Assembly (NCBI GenBank): GCA_036646055.1
Contig: JAVXMY010000001.1
Span: 1-64,000, forward strand
Direction of reading: 5' to 3'
Origin: JAVWMQ01 sp036646055
Lineage (GTDB): Bacteria > Bacillota > Clostridia > Peptostreptococcales > Anaerovoracaceae
Length of the DNA stretch: 64,000 nucleotides
The translations under genes were made by a program, and so were the position numbers. The notes beneath the pieces are model-generated. The model ran no database searches. It was not told the origin of the DNA and was given only the letters and a program-made list of their open reading frames with translations. Positions 33,915 through 43,010 of the stretch are shown one piece after another (the stretch's first letter is position 1; each line of letters starts with the position of its first letter).

Positions 33915-34670
33915 ATGGTACTTACATTTGATGAATCCAAAACAGCTATTATCGAACCATCGGTAATAATCAAACCTATTGTAAACTTTCCCAAAGTCGG
34001 TCTAGCCTGTTTTTCTAAAAGGCTTTTTGAAACTTGGGTAGAAGTTTTTGATGGAGAAGAAATTGCTCATTTTAGAACCGAAGAAGGCCCACTTCCTATT
34101 TATCGTGTTAACTATAATGATAAGCACATTGCAGTCTTTATGCTTAGGGTGGGAGCCCCTTGTGCAGCTCTTCAAATGGAAGAAATCATAGCCATGGGAC
34201 TAAAAAAGGTTTTAGTTATGGGTTCTTGTGGTGTTTTAGACAGTTCTATTGGACTTGGAGATTTAATTATACCAACTTCTGGCATTAGAGATGAGGGCAC
34301 AAGCTATCATTATGCACCTGCTGCTGCGGAAATTAATGCTAATAGACCCTTAGTGCAAAAACTTGCATCTTACCTTACATTGTTAAGCATTCATCATACT
34401 CTTGGCAAGGTTTGGACTACTGATGCTGTCTATAGAGAAACTAAAGGTAAAATGTTAGCTCGTAAGGCTGCTGGTTGTATTGCCGTAGATATGGAATTTA
34501 CAGCTCTTCAAGCTGTTGCAAATTTTAGAGGTGTAGATTACTGCCAAATATTTTATTCAGAAGATAATCTAGATTCCGCTTCTTGGGATGCTAGAGGTTC
34601 AGTAATAAATGAATCAGTAAGCTCAAATAATTTTATATCAATTGGTCTAAACTGTGCTACAATAATATAA
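33915..34670 (+). CDS. Nucleoside phosphorylase (PNP/UDP family)
   Basis: A 251-residue phosphorolytic enzyme splitting a nucleoside into base and ribose-1-phosphate. Family blocks: LRVGAPCAALQMEEIIAMG near 76, VMGSCGVLDSSIGLGDLIIP near 96-115, and AVDMEFTALQAVANFRG near 192, holding the ribose-contacting Met-Glu. This is closest in layout to uridine-phosphorylase-like enzymes of anaerobes, but the base specificity cannot be read from sequence. It is followed 43 bases later by pepD in the same direction. Confidence 0.85.
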   Translation: MVLTFDESKTAIIEPSVIIKPIVNFPKVGLACFSKRLFETWVEVFDGEEIAHFRTEEGPLPIYRVNYNDKHIAVFMLRVGAPCAALQMEEIIAMGLKKVLVMGSCGVLDSSIGLGDLIIPTSGIRDEGTSYHYAPAAAEINANRPLVQKLASYLTLLSIHHTLGKVWTTDAVYRETKGKMLARKAAGCIAVDMEFTALQAVANFRGVDYCQIFYSEDNLDSASWDARGSVINESVSSNNFISIGLNCATII

Positions 34671-34713
34671 ATTAATTTATAAATAATAAAATGTATATAT
34701 GAAAGGAAATAAT

Positions 34714-36162
34714 ATGGGAATTTTATCTAATATTGAACCAAAAGAGGTTTTAAGTTATTTTGAAACAATCTGTGCCATTCCACATGGATCAGGAAATGAA
34801 AAAGAAATCAGCGATTATTTAGTTTCTTTTGCTAAGGAACACAATCTTAAATGTATCCAAGACGATTCTTTAAATGTAATCATCTTTAAGGATGGTAGTA
34901 AAGGCTATGAAAACTCAGATCCTATTATCCTTCAAGGACACATGGACATGGTTTGCGAAAAAGAACCTGGTGTAGACCACGATTTTACTAAAGACGGTAT
35001 TAAATTAAAAGTTGATGGAGATATTTTATCTGCTGAAGGAACAACTCTTGGAGCTGATAATGGTATTGCTGTTGCTATGGAACTTGCATTACTTGCTGAT
35101 GATTCACTAGTACACCCACCACTTGAATGTATCTTTACAACAGATGAGGAAACTGGTTTATTTGGTGCTGAAGCTATTGATGTTTCAATGCTAAAAGGCA
35201 AAAAATTCATTAACATCGACTCTGAAGATGAAGGCATATTCACAGTAAGCTGCGCAGGCGGTGTTACTGTAATCAGTACCCTTCCAATTGACAGAACTGA
35301 TGTAACTGGTGCTTCATTAGAAATTAAAGTCACTGGACTTATGGGCGGACATTCTGGAATGGAAATCAATAAGGAAAGAGCAAATGCAAGTTTATTAATG
35401 GGCAGAATCCTTTACACATTAAGTAAAGAAGTTCCATTTGGTTTAGTTTCACTTGCTGGTGGTTCTGCAGATAATGTAATTACTAAAGAATCTATTTCTA
35501 CTATTGTTGTTTCTGAAAATGAAGTTTTAAAAGCCACAGAAATAATTAACAAAGTTGCTGGGGAAATCAAACATGAATTTAGAGTTCCAGATCCAGCAAT
35601 AGAAATTTTAGTTGCTAATAAGGGAAGCAATACTGTTAAAGCCTTAACATCTGAATCAACAGATAAGGTTGTTGCATTTATTCTAAACTACCCACAGGGT
35701 ATTCAAAATATGAGTGTTGAAATCGAAGGTTTAGTTGAAACATCAATTAACCTTGGTATTGCAGAGTTAAAGGATACTGAATTATCTACAACTTCTTCAG
35801 TTAGAAGTGCTGTAGATAGCAGAATTCATTATGTAGCAGATAAAGCAGCAGCTATGACAATTGCAGCTGGTGGTACTGTTAAATTAGATGGATACTACCC
35901 AGGATGGGAATATAAGGCTGATTCAAGCCTTCGTGATTTAATGGTTAAGGTTTTCAAGGATATGTACGGCAAAGAACCAACTATTGAAGCTATTCACGCT
36001 GGACTTGAATGTGGAATGTTTGCTGAAAAAATTGAGGGGCTTGATTGCATTTCAATTGGACCAGATCTAAGAGATGTTCACACTCCAGATGAACACCTAG
36101 ATTTAGCATCAGCTAAGAGAGTTTGGGAATTCTTACTTGAAGTCCTAAAAGAAAGTAAATAA
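34714..36162 (+). CDS. pepD: Aminoacyl-histidine dipeptidase PepD (M20 family)
   Basis: A 482-residue zinc dipeptidase that cleaves carnosine-like and other Xaa-His dipeptides. The metal-binding GHMDMVCEK near 76 (His, Asp), GADNGIAVAMEL near 113 (Asp), FTTDEETGLFGA near 143 (catalytic and metal Glu), DSEDEG near 169 and the C-terminal IHAGLECGMFAEK near 427 (His) are all present. The ATG at 34714 follows GAAAGGAAAT; an upstream ATG-like start at 34699 would include that site. Downstream terminator at 36172-36195. Confidence 0.95.
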   Translation: MGILSNIEPKEVLSYFETICAIPHGSGNEKEISDYLVSFAKEHNLKCIQDDSLNVIIFKDGSKGYENSDPIILQGHMDMVCEKEPGVDHDFTKDGIKLKVDGDILSAEGTTLGADNGIAVAMELALLADDSLVHPPLECIFTTDEETGLFGAEAIDVSMLKGKKFINIDSEDEGIFTVSCAGGVTVISTLPIDRTDVTGASLEIKVTGLMGGHSGMEINKERANASLLMGRILYTLSKEVPFGLVSLAGGSADNVITKESISTIVVSENEVLKATEIINKVAGEIKHEFRVPDPAIEILVANKGSNTVKALTSESTDKVVAFILNYPQGIQNMSVEIEGLVETSINLGIAELKDTELSTTSSVRSAVDSRIHYVADKAAAMTIAAGGTVKLDGYYPGWEYKADSSLRDLMVKVFKDMYGKEPTIEAIHAGLECGMFAEKIEGLDCISIGPDLRDVHTPDEHLDLASAKRVWEFLLEVLKESK

Positions 36163-36171
36163 AAATTTAAA

Positions 36172-36196
36172 GTTCCAAGATTAATCATTATCTTGG
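36172..36196 (+). terminator. Remnant terminator of pepD, cut by the IS
   Basis: CCAAGAT / ATCTTGG, a 7-bp stem around an 8-base loop, ends at the first base of the ISL3-type terminal repeat (36197). The usual T-run is missing; the IS begins where it should be, suggesting insertion directly after the stem or a deletion there. Confidence 0.55.
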
Positions 36197-36247
36197 GGCT
36201 CTATGTCAAATGTTGGGGTGGAGCATAATTAAATAAGGAAAAACATG

Positions 36248-36286
36248 AATCTGAATGTGGAATTATCTGCATTCAGATTTCCTTTT
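36248..36286 (+). terminator. Terminator carried within the IS left end
   Basis: Perfect 10-bp stem AATCTGAATG / CATTCAGATT with a 12-base loop followed by TCCTTTTTT in the plus direction. It would stop transcription entering from pepD and may replace the terminator that the insertion damaged. Confidence 0.7.
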
Positions 36287-36335
36287 TTCTCTTTACAAAA
36301 TATATACTTTAATTGTTAATGTTTAGGCAAAATAA

Positions 36336-37168
36336 CTAAGCAGCCATTACATGAAGGATGCGTTTTCTAAATCTATTAAAATTTCTAACACCATAGGATA
36401 CACGTTTAAGTACCTTGATCTTGTTATTGCATCCTTCGGTGAAACCATTTGTAAAATCTGTATCAAAGGCATTTAGGATTTCTTTATGCCAGTTATTGAA
36501 GGTCATAACACAACTTTCAAATTCTTTCAAATTAAAAGAGCCTGCTTTAAGTAACCAATGTTTTAATCGTTTCTTTGCAACTACTTCATTATCTGAATCC
36601 ATAAACTTATGGAATTCATTTTTTAGATAATAAGCATTAGCTAAATCCTTAGAAGCCTTTAACATTTGAGAAATCATTTCTACTTCATAGGTAGTTAGTT
36701 TATTTGGGTTCTTTAATTAAAAGATGATCTTGCTTCCTTGTAGAAAGAATATCTAAAACAGTTCTCTTCTTAGTATTTGTAATTATGCATTGAAACTTTT
36801 CGCCACCAGCATTACCTTTAAATTCATCAACAGACAAAACCTTTGGTAAAGTAGACATTCCATAACCAAGATAATCAACAGCCCTAGCTACTGTATTTGA
36901 TGAAACGTTACAAGCAGTAGCTATGCTACTCATAGAACGGGTTTCTCTTAATAAGGTAATTATGTATGCCCAAAGGCGAGTAGTTGTACGATAGTATTTA
37001 GGTAAGAAATCAATGTGTTCATTAAATTTCTTATTACAACAAGGGCAAACATGTCTACGTTTTTTTATGTGAAAAATAAATATGAATAGTATTTTCTTCA
37101 GTAGTAACATTTTTTAAAATAATGTCTTCCAATCCTAGTAGTTTTTCTGTATAATCTTTTATGAGCAT
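36336..37168 (-). pseudogene. ISL3-family transposase remnant
   Basis: Reading on the minus strand: the ATG at 37168 (MLIKDYTEKLLGLEDIILKN) runs to a stop near 37057. Restoring frame at a run of seven A near 37060 gives RRHVCPCCNKKFNEHIDF, then the middle part with VSSNTVARAVDYLGY, VLSVDEFKG and QCIITNTKKRTVLDIL, ending at KEPK. A further frame change near 36705 gives KNPNKLTTYEVEM and the C-terminal part ending ILHVMAA. Compared with full ISL3 transposases (about 410-430 residues), part of the N-terminal zinc-finger region and the central block between VLDIL and the final domain, which holds catalytic residues, are missing. It cannot be active. Confidence 0.88.
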
Positions 37169-37304
37169 AGTGTTTATTCCTTTCTTTTGGAGTTGGTATA
37201 TTAATTGTAAAGGAAATATTGATTATGCTCAATTTTTTTTTGCAAAAAAATTGCTGAGACAGCTGAGTTTTTTTCTCAGCCACCCCAACATTTATTATAG
37301 AGCC

Positions 37305-38435
37305 AGTTATTATCAATTAAATACTTTCTTATTTTTTGTTCTGCACCTCCACGATAAAAAATACCAGGGAAACAAACAATAGCGGCTCTACCTTTTGAAG
37401 ATAGATAACTTAAACAATGAAGTACAAAAGCAAAGTCTGCCTTAGACTTTGGTGCAAGAACTGACGCTGGTGCAAAACGATCATCATTAATAAGTGTAGG
37501 ACCATCGTTACCAATCCATTTTATAGAATATGGAGGATTTGATACAATAGCATCAAAAGGCTTATCATCTAAAAATTGTGGATCAATCAATGTATTTCCT
37601 AAAGTTATATCAAATTTATCATAATTAACATTATGCAAAAACATATTCATGCGAGCAAGATTATAAGTTGTATGGTTAATTTCTTGCCCAAAAAATCCTT
37701 CCTCAATAATATGATCATCAAATTGTTTTTTTGCTTGTAACAGTAATGAACCCGAACCACAAGCAGGATCATATATTTTATTAATTGTTGTTTGTCCCTC
37801 TATGGCAAGTTTTGCAATTAGCTTAGAAACACTTTGAGGTGTGAAAAACTCGCCTCCTGATTTTCCTGCATTTGCTGCATAGTTAGAAATCAAAAATTCA
37901 TAGGCATCACCAAAAAGGTCAATATGGTTCTCTTCAAAATCACCAAAATCAAGTTCCTCAACACCTTTGATAACAGCTGCCAATCGAGAATTTTTATCAT
38001 TTACAGTATTACCAAGTCGGTTGCTCGTAGTGTCAAAATCAGCAAACAACCCTTTTATATCTTGTTCAGATGGATACCATTTGCAGAACTTTCGATAGCG
38101 TCAAATATAGATTTTAAATCTGTATTTAAACTTTCATTAGTATTTGCGTCTTTTGCAATATTTGTAAACAACTGAGTCGGGTATATAAAATATCCTTTTG
38201 TTTTGACAGCATCATCTTTTATTTCAGGTGTAATAATATCATCAGAAAGTTCAGCATAGTTTATGCTATCATCACCACCTTCTATATAGTTACAAAAATT
38301 TTCACTAATAAAACGATAAAATAATGTTCCTAAAACATATTGCTTAAAATCCCAACCGTCTACCGAGCCTCTAACATCATTTGCAATTCTCCATATCTTT
38401 GCTCTTAATTCAGCTTTCTGCGATACACTTGACAT
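37305..38435 (-). pseudogene. hsdM: Truncated, frameshifted type I methyltransferase HsdM
   Basis: Minus-strand ghost of a type I modification subunit. The N-terminal part (126 residues, KAELRAKIWRIANDVRGS) stops at 38055 because one base is missing near 38075: adding a T gives SSANGYPSEQDIKGLFADFD, continuing in frame to the next part. That part has the SAM motif DPACGSGSLLL near residue 216 of the joined protein and the catalytic NPPY near 297. The gene then ends inside the IS terminal repeat at 37304/37305 after DNNW, about 140 residues short of a normal HsdM (about 520). It follows rlmN by 20 bases with an AAATGGAGGAA ribosome-binding site. Frameshift plus truncation means no functional methyltransferase. 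Its codon use differs from that of the hsdR at the window start, so it is probably from another system. Confidence 0.92.
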
Positions 38436-38455
38436 ATCTCATTCCTCCATTTATT

Positions 38456-39481
38456 TTATGCTTTATTTTTATTTAATCTTAACTGTCCACAGGCCGCATC
38501 AATATCTGCACCTAATTCTCTTCTAACTGTTGCTGTTATTCCGGCGCCTTCAAGTCTTCTAGCAATATTCTCTGCATTCTTCCTTGAACTTGAATTAAGT
38601 CCCGATTCAGTAACCTTATTTAATGGAATTAAATTCACATGACAATTTATACCTCTAAGTAAGCCTATTAGCTGATTTATATTTTCCTTACTATCATTTT
38701 TGTCTGCAACCAATGTATATTCAAAAGTTATTCTTCTATTAGTTTTACTAACATATGTCTTACATGCATCAATTAACTCTCTAACACTATACTTATTGTT
38801 AATTGGCATCATGCTACCTCTAATATCATCATTAGGGCCATGAAGTGATATTGCTAAATTTACCTGGGGAAAATCTTCTGCAAATTTAAGTATCATAGGA
38901 ACAAGTCCACATGTAGAAACAGTAATATTCCTCATTCCAATATTAAGACCTTCTTTTGAATTTATTATTTTAATAAACTTGCTTAAATTCTCATAATTAT
39001 CCAAAGGCTCTCCTGTACCCATTACAACAATATGGTTTATCTTCTCACCAGTTTCTCTTTCAACGGCCAATATTTCATCAACGATTTCAAATGCCTCTAG
39101 ATTCCTCTTTAGTCCGCCAAGAGTGGATGCGCAGAATTTGCACCCCATTCTACATCCTGCTTGACCAGAAACACAAAGAGAATTCCCATATTTATATTTC
39201 ATAAATACGCTTTCTATTGCATTTCCATCTCCTAAATTAAAGAGATATTTTCTAGTCCCATCTGTTTTAGACTGCTGCACTACTTCAATATCCAATGTAG
39301 AAATATATGCCTTTTCATTTAACTTGTCTCTTAAATCCTTTGATATGTTTGTCATTTCATCAAAAGATAACGCACCTTTATATATCCATTCATAAACCTG
39401 CTTAGCTCTAAATTTCTTCTCTCCTATTTCTAGGAAGAACTCCTGCAGTTCTTCAATTGTTAATCCTTTTAAATTTTTCAT
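38456..39481 (-). CDS. rlmN: Dual-specificity 23S rRNA/tRNA methyltransferase RlmN
   Basis: A 341-residue radical-SAM enzyme making 2-methyladenosine in 23S rRNA (A2503) and some tRNAs. Radical-SAM CRMGCKFC near 114-121 binds the 4Fe-4S cluster, VMGTGEPLDNYENL near 153 is the conserved next block, and the two catalytic cysteines are the Cys in SGQAGC-type context and the C-terminal ADIDAACGQLR (near 330). The hsdM ghost starts 20 bases after its stop. The upstream gene is ileS (73-base gap with a terminator). Confidence 0.96.
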   Translation of the reverse strand: MKNLKGLTIEELQEFFLEIGEKKFRAKQVYEWIYKGALSFDEMTNISKDLRDKLNEKAYISTLDIEVVQQSKTDGTRKYLFNLGDGNAIESVFMKYKYGNSLCVSGQAGCRMGCKFCASTLGGLKRNLEAFEIVDEILAVERETGEKINHIVVMGTGEPLDNYENLSKFIKIINSKEGLNIGMRNITVSTCGLVPMILKFAEDFPQVNLAISLHGPNDDIRGSMMPINNKYSVRELIDACKTYVSKTNRRITFEYTLVADKNDSKENINQLIGLLRGINCHVNLIPLNKVTESGLNSSSRKNAENIARRLEGAGITATVRRELGADIDAACGQLRLNKNKA

Positions 39482-39514
39482 CTTTGCTCCTTAATCAATT
39501 TAATTATTATATCA

Positions 39515-39550
39515 CAAAAAAAAGATGGTAGAAAGTCTACCATCCTTTTA
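39515..39550 (-). terminator. Terminator of ileS
   Basis: Perfect 9-bp stem GATGGTAGA / TCTACCATC with a 3-base loop; on the minus strand it is followed by TTTTTTTTGTG. It lies between ileS and rlmN. Confidence 0.9.
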
Positions 39551-39554
39551 TCTT

Positions 39555-42500
39555 TTATTTTCTTGTTACTGCAATTCCAGTCTTATAACCGTTAATATCA
39601 AATGTGTCTTCTACATTCACATAGTTAATTGCAACAGCTAATGTTTCCTTCATAATGTAATCTTTGTGAATTTCTACAGCCCCTTTAACTTCATCAACTG
39701 GGTCTATTGAAATTTCAATGTTATCCATCATTTCGAAATCTGCCTGCTTACGAAGTTGCTGAACCTTAGATACGATTTCTCTAGCAAGTCCTTCATCAAT
39801 TAAATCCTGATTTAAAGTAGTATCTAGAATTGTAAACACATTGTTTTCCATTGCTACTGCAAACCCCTCTTTGGCATCAATTCTAACTTCTACCATATCT
39901 GAAGTTATATCAAATTTTTCACCGTCAATATCCATAGACACTGTTTCACCTGCAACAAACTGTGCTGGGTCTGCCTTAGCTAAAGAACCTCCAAAGGCTT
40001 TGATTTTACCTCCAAGTGCTGGACCTGCAACCTTAAAGTTTGGCTTTAGACTGTAATTCATATACTGGCTTAAATCACTTGCAAACTCAACCTTCTTCAC
40101 ATTTAACTCTTCACAAATCAGTGGAGTTAAATCGCCGATTAAAGTTTCGTACTTACCATCTACTAATACTTCAGATAATGGCTGTCTAACCTTAATCTTT
40201 TCCTTTTCACGAGTTCCTCTACCAAGACCAACTAGATCTCTAACCAGATCCATTCTTTCTTCAACCTTCTTGTCGATTAACTCTTCATTAGCTTCTGGGT
40301 AGTAAGCCAAATGAACTGACTCCTCACCTGTTAAGTTAATGAACATTTCATCAGAGATAAAAGGTGCAAAAGGAGCAATTAACTTAGCAATTCCAACTAA
40401 TACTTCATACGTAGTAGCGTAAACTGACTTCTTGTCTTCTGTTAATTCTTCACCCCAGAATCTTCTTCTAGCTCTTCTAATGTACCAGTTAGATAAATCT
40501 TCATTTACAAAATCCTGAATCTTACGAACTGACTTCATATGATCAAAGGTATCCATATCATTAGTAACATCTTTAACTAGCTGATTATACTTAGAAATAA
40601 TCCATCTATCTAATTCAGGTCTGTTAGCATATGCAACTTCCAAAGAAGCAACATCTAAGTCATCCTGATTTGAGTAAAGTACAAAGAAGTTATATACATT
40701 CTTAATAGTTCCAAAGAACTTACTTACAATTTCAATTAAACCATCTTCATCAAACTTAGTTGGAGACCAAGCTGGAGAAGTATGTAGTAAGTACCATCTA
40801 GTTGCGTCAGCACCATACTTATCAAATAACTGGAATGGGTCTACAGTATTACCCTTAGATTTACTCATCTTTTTGCCATTTTTATCTAGAATCAAGTCGT
40901 TAACGAGAACATTCTTGTAAGGTGCCTTACCCTTAATAAATGTTGAAATAGCCATTAGTGAGTAGAACCAGCCTCTAGTCTGGTCAATTCCTTCACAGAT
41001 AAAATCTGCTGGGAAAAGTTGCTCATCAAAGATTTCTTTGTTTTCAAATGGATAGTGATGCTGTGCGAAAGGCATTGCTCCACTGTCAAACCAACAGTCC
41101 ATAACTTCTGGAATTCTTGTCATTTCTTTTCCACATTTTTCACACTTAATATGAATATCATCAACATAAGGTCTATGTAGTTCTACATCTGTATTTATAT
41201 CTTCAATAGCTTTATCTGCTAATTCCTGACGGCTGCCAATACATTCTAAGTGTCCGCAATCACATCTCCAAACTGGAATTGGTGTACCCCAATATCTATT
41301 TCTTGAAATAGCCCAGTCCTTAACTTCTTCTAGCCAGTTTCCAAATCTCTTTTCTCCAACGAAATCTGGGTACCAGTTTACTGTATTATTATTTGCAACT
41401 AGCTGTTCCTTAAGCTTGCTCATTTCAATGTACCAACTAGGCTTAGCATAGTAAACAAGAGGTGTTCCACATCTCCAGCAATGAGGATAGTTATGAACAA
41501 CCTTTTCCTTAGAGAAAATCTTATTTTCCTGAGCTAGCCACTTGATAATTTCCACATCAAGACCATCTTCCATAACGAAGTGACCCTTCCATGGTGTTTC
41601 AGTATACTTACCTTCTTCATCAACTGGATTAACAACTGGTAAATCATATCTTCTGCCTGTGTTATAGTCGTCTTCACCAAATGCAGGAGCTGTATGGACA
41701 AGTCCAGTACCATCTGAAATAGTTACATAATCTGCACAAGTAATGAAAAACGCCTTCTTATCTGGTTTAACAAATGGCATTAACTGTTGGTATTCCATGT
41801 ATTCTAGGTCTTTACCCTTCATTTCTGCCAGGATTTCATATTTGCCTTCTCCAAGTACCTTGTTAGCTAACAACTTAGCAACGTAGAAAACATTTCCTTC
41901 TTCATCGCCTTCAGTCATTTTAACCTTAACATAATCAACGTCAGGTCCAACTGTAATAGATACATTAGAAGCAAGTGTCCAAGGAGTAGTTGTCCATGCT
42001 AGGAAGTATTCGTCAGCATCAACTCTCTTAAACTTAGCAGTTAAAGTTAACACCTTTACTTCTTTGTATCCCTGAGCTACTTCGTGAGAAGCAAGTCCAG
42101 TTCCACAACGAGGACAATATGGAAGTATCTTATGTCCTTCATAAATCATGTCTTCTTTAAAGAATTCCTTCAAAATCCACCAACATGTTTCAATATAGTT
42201 GTTATCTAATGTAATATAAGGATTATCTAAATCAATAATATATCCCATTCTCTTAGTCATATCTCTCCATAAACTTTCATATGAGAATACTGATTCCTTA
42301 CACTTTTCATTAAATTCTTTGATACCGTATTTTTCGATATCCTGCTTGCCGCTCATCTTTAGTTGTTTTTCAACTTCGATTTCAACAGGAAGCCCATGAG
42401 TATCCCATCCAGCTTTTCTCTTAACTTCAAAGCCCTTCATAGTCTTATATCTACATACAGAGTCTTTAAGAGCTCTAGCAATTACATGGTGAATTCCAGG

Positions 42501-42656
42501 TCTACCATTGGCTGTTGGAGGTCCTTCAAAGAACACAAAAGAATCGTTGCCTTTTCTTGTTGTTACGCATCTATGAAGTAAGTCTTCCTTTTCCCAAAGA
42601 TCTGCCTGTTCATTTTGAAGTTCTGCTATGGGTTTTTCTGATAAATTTTTAAACAT
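39555..42656 (-). CDS. ileS: Isoleucyl-tRNA synthetase, type 2 (long, eukaryote-like)
   Basis: 1033 residues, charging tRNA-Ile with editing of valine. The signature of the first active-site motif is EGPPTANGRPGIHHVIAR near 45-62, with HHV instead of the E. coli-type HIGH. The KMSKS motif (KMSKSKGNTVDP) is near 597. Length and the GIHH form fit the type 2 IleS group that includes MupA and naturally mupirocin-tolerant enzymes. The editing domain lies around 190-390; there is no C-terminal zinc finger as in IleS1. Expression is controlled by the T-box upstream. It is the only ileS in the window, so it may be the sole copy in this genome, but that cannot be checked here. Confidence 0.95.
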   Translation of the reverse strand: MFKNLSEKPIAELQNEQADLWEKEDLLHRCVTTRKGNDSFVFFEGPPTANGRPGIHHVIARALKDSVCRYKTMKGFEVKRKAGWDTHGLPVEIEVEKQLKMSGKQDIEKYGIKEFNEKCKESVFSYESLWRDMTKRMGYIIDLDNPYITLDNNYIETCWWILKEFFKEDMIYEGHKILPYCPRCGTGLASHEVAQGYKEVKVLTLTAKFKRVDADEYFLAWTTTPWTLASNVSITVGPDVDYVKVKMTEGDEEGNVFYVAKLLANKVLGEGKYEILAEMKGKDLEYMEYQQLMPFVKPDKKAFFITCADYVTISDGTGLVHTAPAFGEDDYNTGRRYDLPVVNPVDEEGKYTETPWKGHFVMEDGLDVEIIKWLAQENKIFSKEKVVHNYPHCWRCGTPLVYYAKPSWYIEMSKLKEQLVANNNTVNWYPDFVGEKRFGNWLEEVKDWAISRNRYWGTPIPVWRCDCGHLECIGSRQELADKAIEDINTDVELHRPYVDDIHIKCEKCGKEMTRIPEVMDCWFDSGAMPFAQHHYPFENKEIFDEQLFPADFICEGIDQTRGWFYSLMAISTFIKGKAPYKNVLVNDLILDKNGKKMSKSKGNTVDPFQLFDKYGADATRWYLLHTSPAWSPTKFDEDGLIEIVSKFFGTIKNVYNFFVLYSNQDDLDVASLEVAYANRPELDRWIISKYNQLVKDVTNDMDTFDHMKSVRKIQDFVNEDLSNWYIRRARRRFWGEELTEDKKSVYATTYEVLVGIAKLIAPFAPFISDEMFINLTGEESVHLAYYPEANEELIDKKVEERMDLVRDLVGLGRGTREKEKIKVRQPLSEVLVDGKYETLIGDLTPLICEELNVKKVEFASDLSQYMNYSLKPNFKVAGPALGGKIKAFGGSLAKADPAQFVAGETVSMDIDGEKFDITSDMVEVRIDAKEGFAVAMENNVFTILDTTLNQDLIDEGLAREIVSKVQQLRKQADFEMMDNIEISIDPVDEVKGAVEIHKDYIMKETLAVAINYVNVEDTFDINGYKTGIAVTRK

Positions 42657-42689
42657 CCTTCTTTTCTCCTTCTATTTTAATTTTAGTTT

Positions 42690-42930
42690 TAACATAAAAA
42701 AAGTCCCTAATCATAATGATTAGGGACGAAATTAACCGCGGTACCACCCTAGTTGTTTCTGCCTCTTAGCAAAAACCACTTGTATAGTATTTAGTTTTAG
42801 ACTCCGAACTGATACACTATTTAACTTCCCCTTGAGGCTCTCACCTTACCCTCTTCTCTCCTAGGTTTAGTATAAATAGACGGTTTCATCAACGCCTATA
42901 CCTTGAATTCTTACAAAGTACCATTTTAGT
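42690..42930 (-). promoter_or_regulatory. T-box leader (isoleucine) controlling ileS
   Basis: Minus-strand leader between about 42930 and the ileS start. The T-box sequence AGGGTGGTACCGCGG is at 42750-42736. The terminator stem GTCCCTAATCA / TGATTAGGGAC (42727-42703) is followed by TTTTTTT, and the 3' end of the T-box competes with its 5' side as antiterminator. A Stem-I specifier ATC is at 42813-42811 in a GTGTATCAGTTCGG context, matching isoleucine. Uncharged tRNA-Ile would stabilise the antiterminator and turn ileS on. The start of Stem I is not sharply defined. Confidence 0.92.
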
Positions 42931-43010
42931 TTATATATTTCTCAACTAAATGTCAAGAAAATCTTTGTTTAAACTTAACAATTTTTTCTTGTTTTTTCAA
43001 TTTATTAAAG

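Larger units (their letters stand above)
36197..37304 (-). mobile_element. Degenerate ISL3-family insertion sequence
   Basis: A 1108-base element with 25-bp terminal inverted repeats at 36197-36221 and 37280-37304 (GGCTCTAT-x3-AAATGTTGGGGTGG type), matching in 22 of 25 positions and typical of the ISL3 family. It is shorter than intact ISL3 elements (about 1.3-1.6 kb) because its transposase gene is internally deleted. No matching 8-bp direct repeat flanks the ends (TATCTTGG versus AGTTATTA), which suggests that a deletion starting at the element removed DNA. A stem AATCTGAATG / CATTCAGATT followed by TCCTTTTTT lies inside the left end (36248-36285) and could terminate pepD transcripts. It sits between pepD and the broken hsdM. 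Confidence 0.85.

Noticed and set aside
34932..35369. 145-residue minus-strand reading frame
   Set aside because: Antisense to pepD, Ser/Pro-rich, no start signal.
36189..37312. 8-bp target duplication of the ISL3 element
   Set aside because: Flanks TATCTTGG and AGTTATTA do not match, so no direct repeat can be claimed.
37098..37316. 72-residue frame across the IS end
   Set aside because: It joins the hsdM tail, the terminal repeat and the transposase N-terminus; created by the junction, not a gene.
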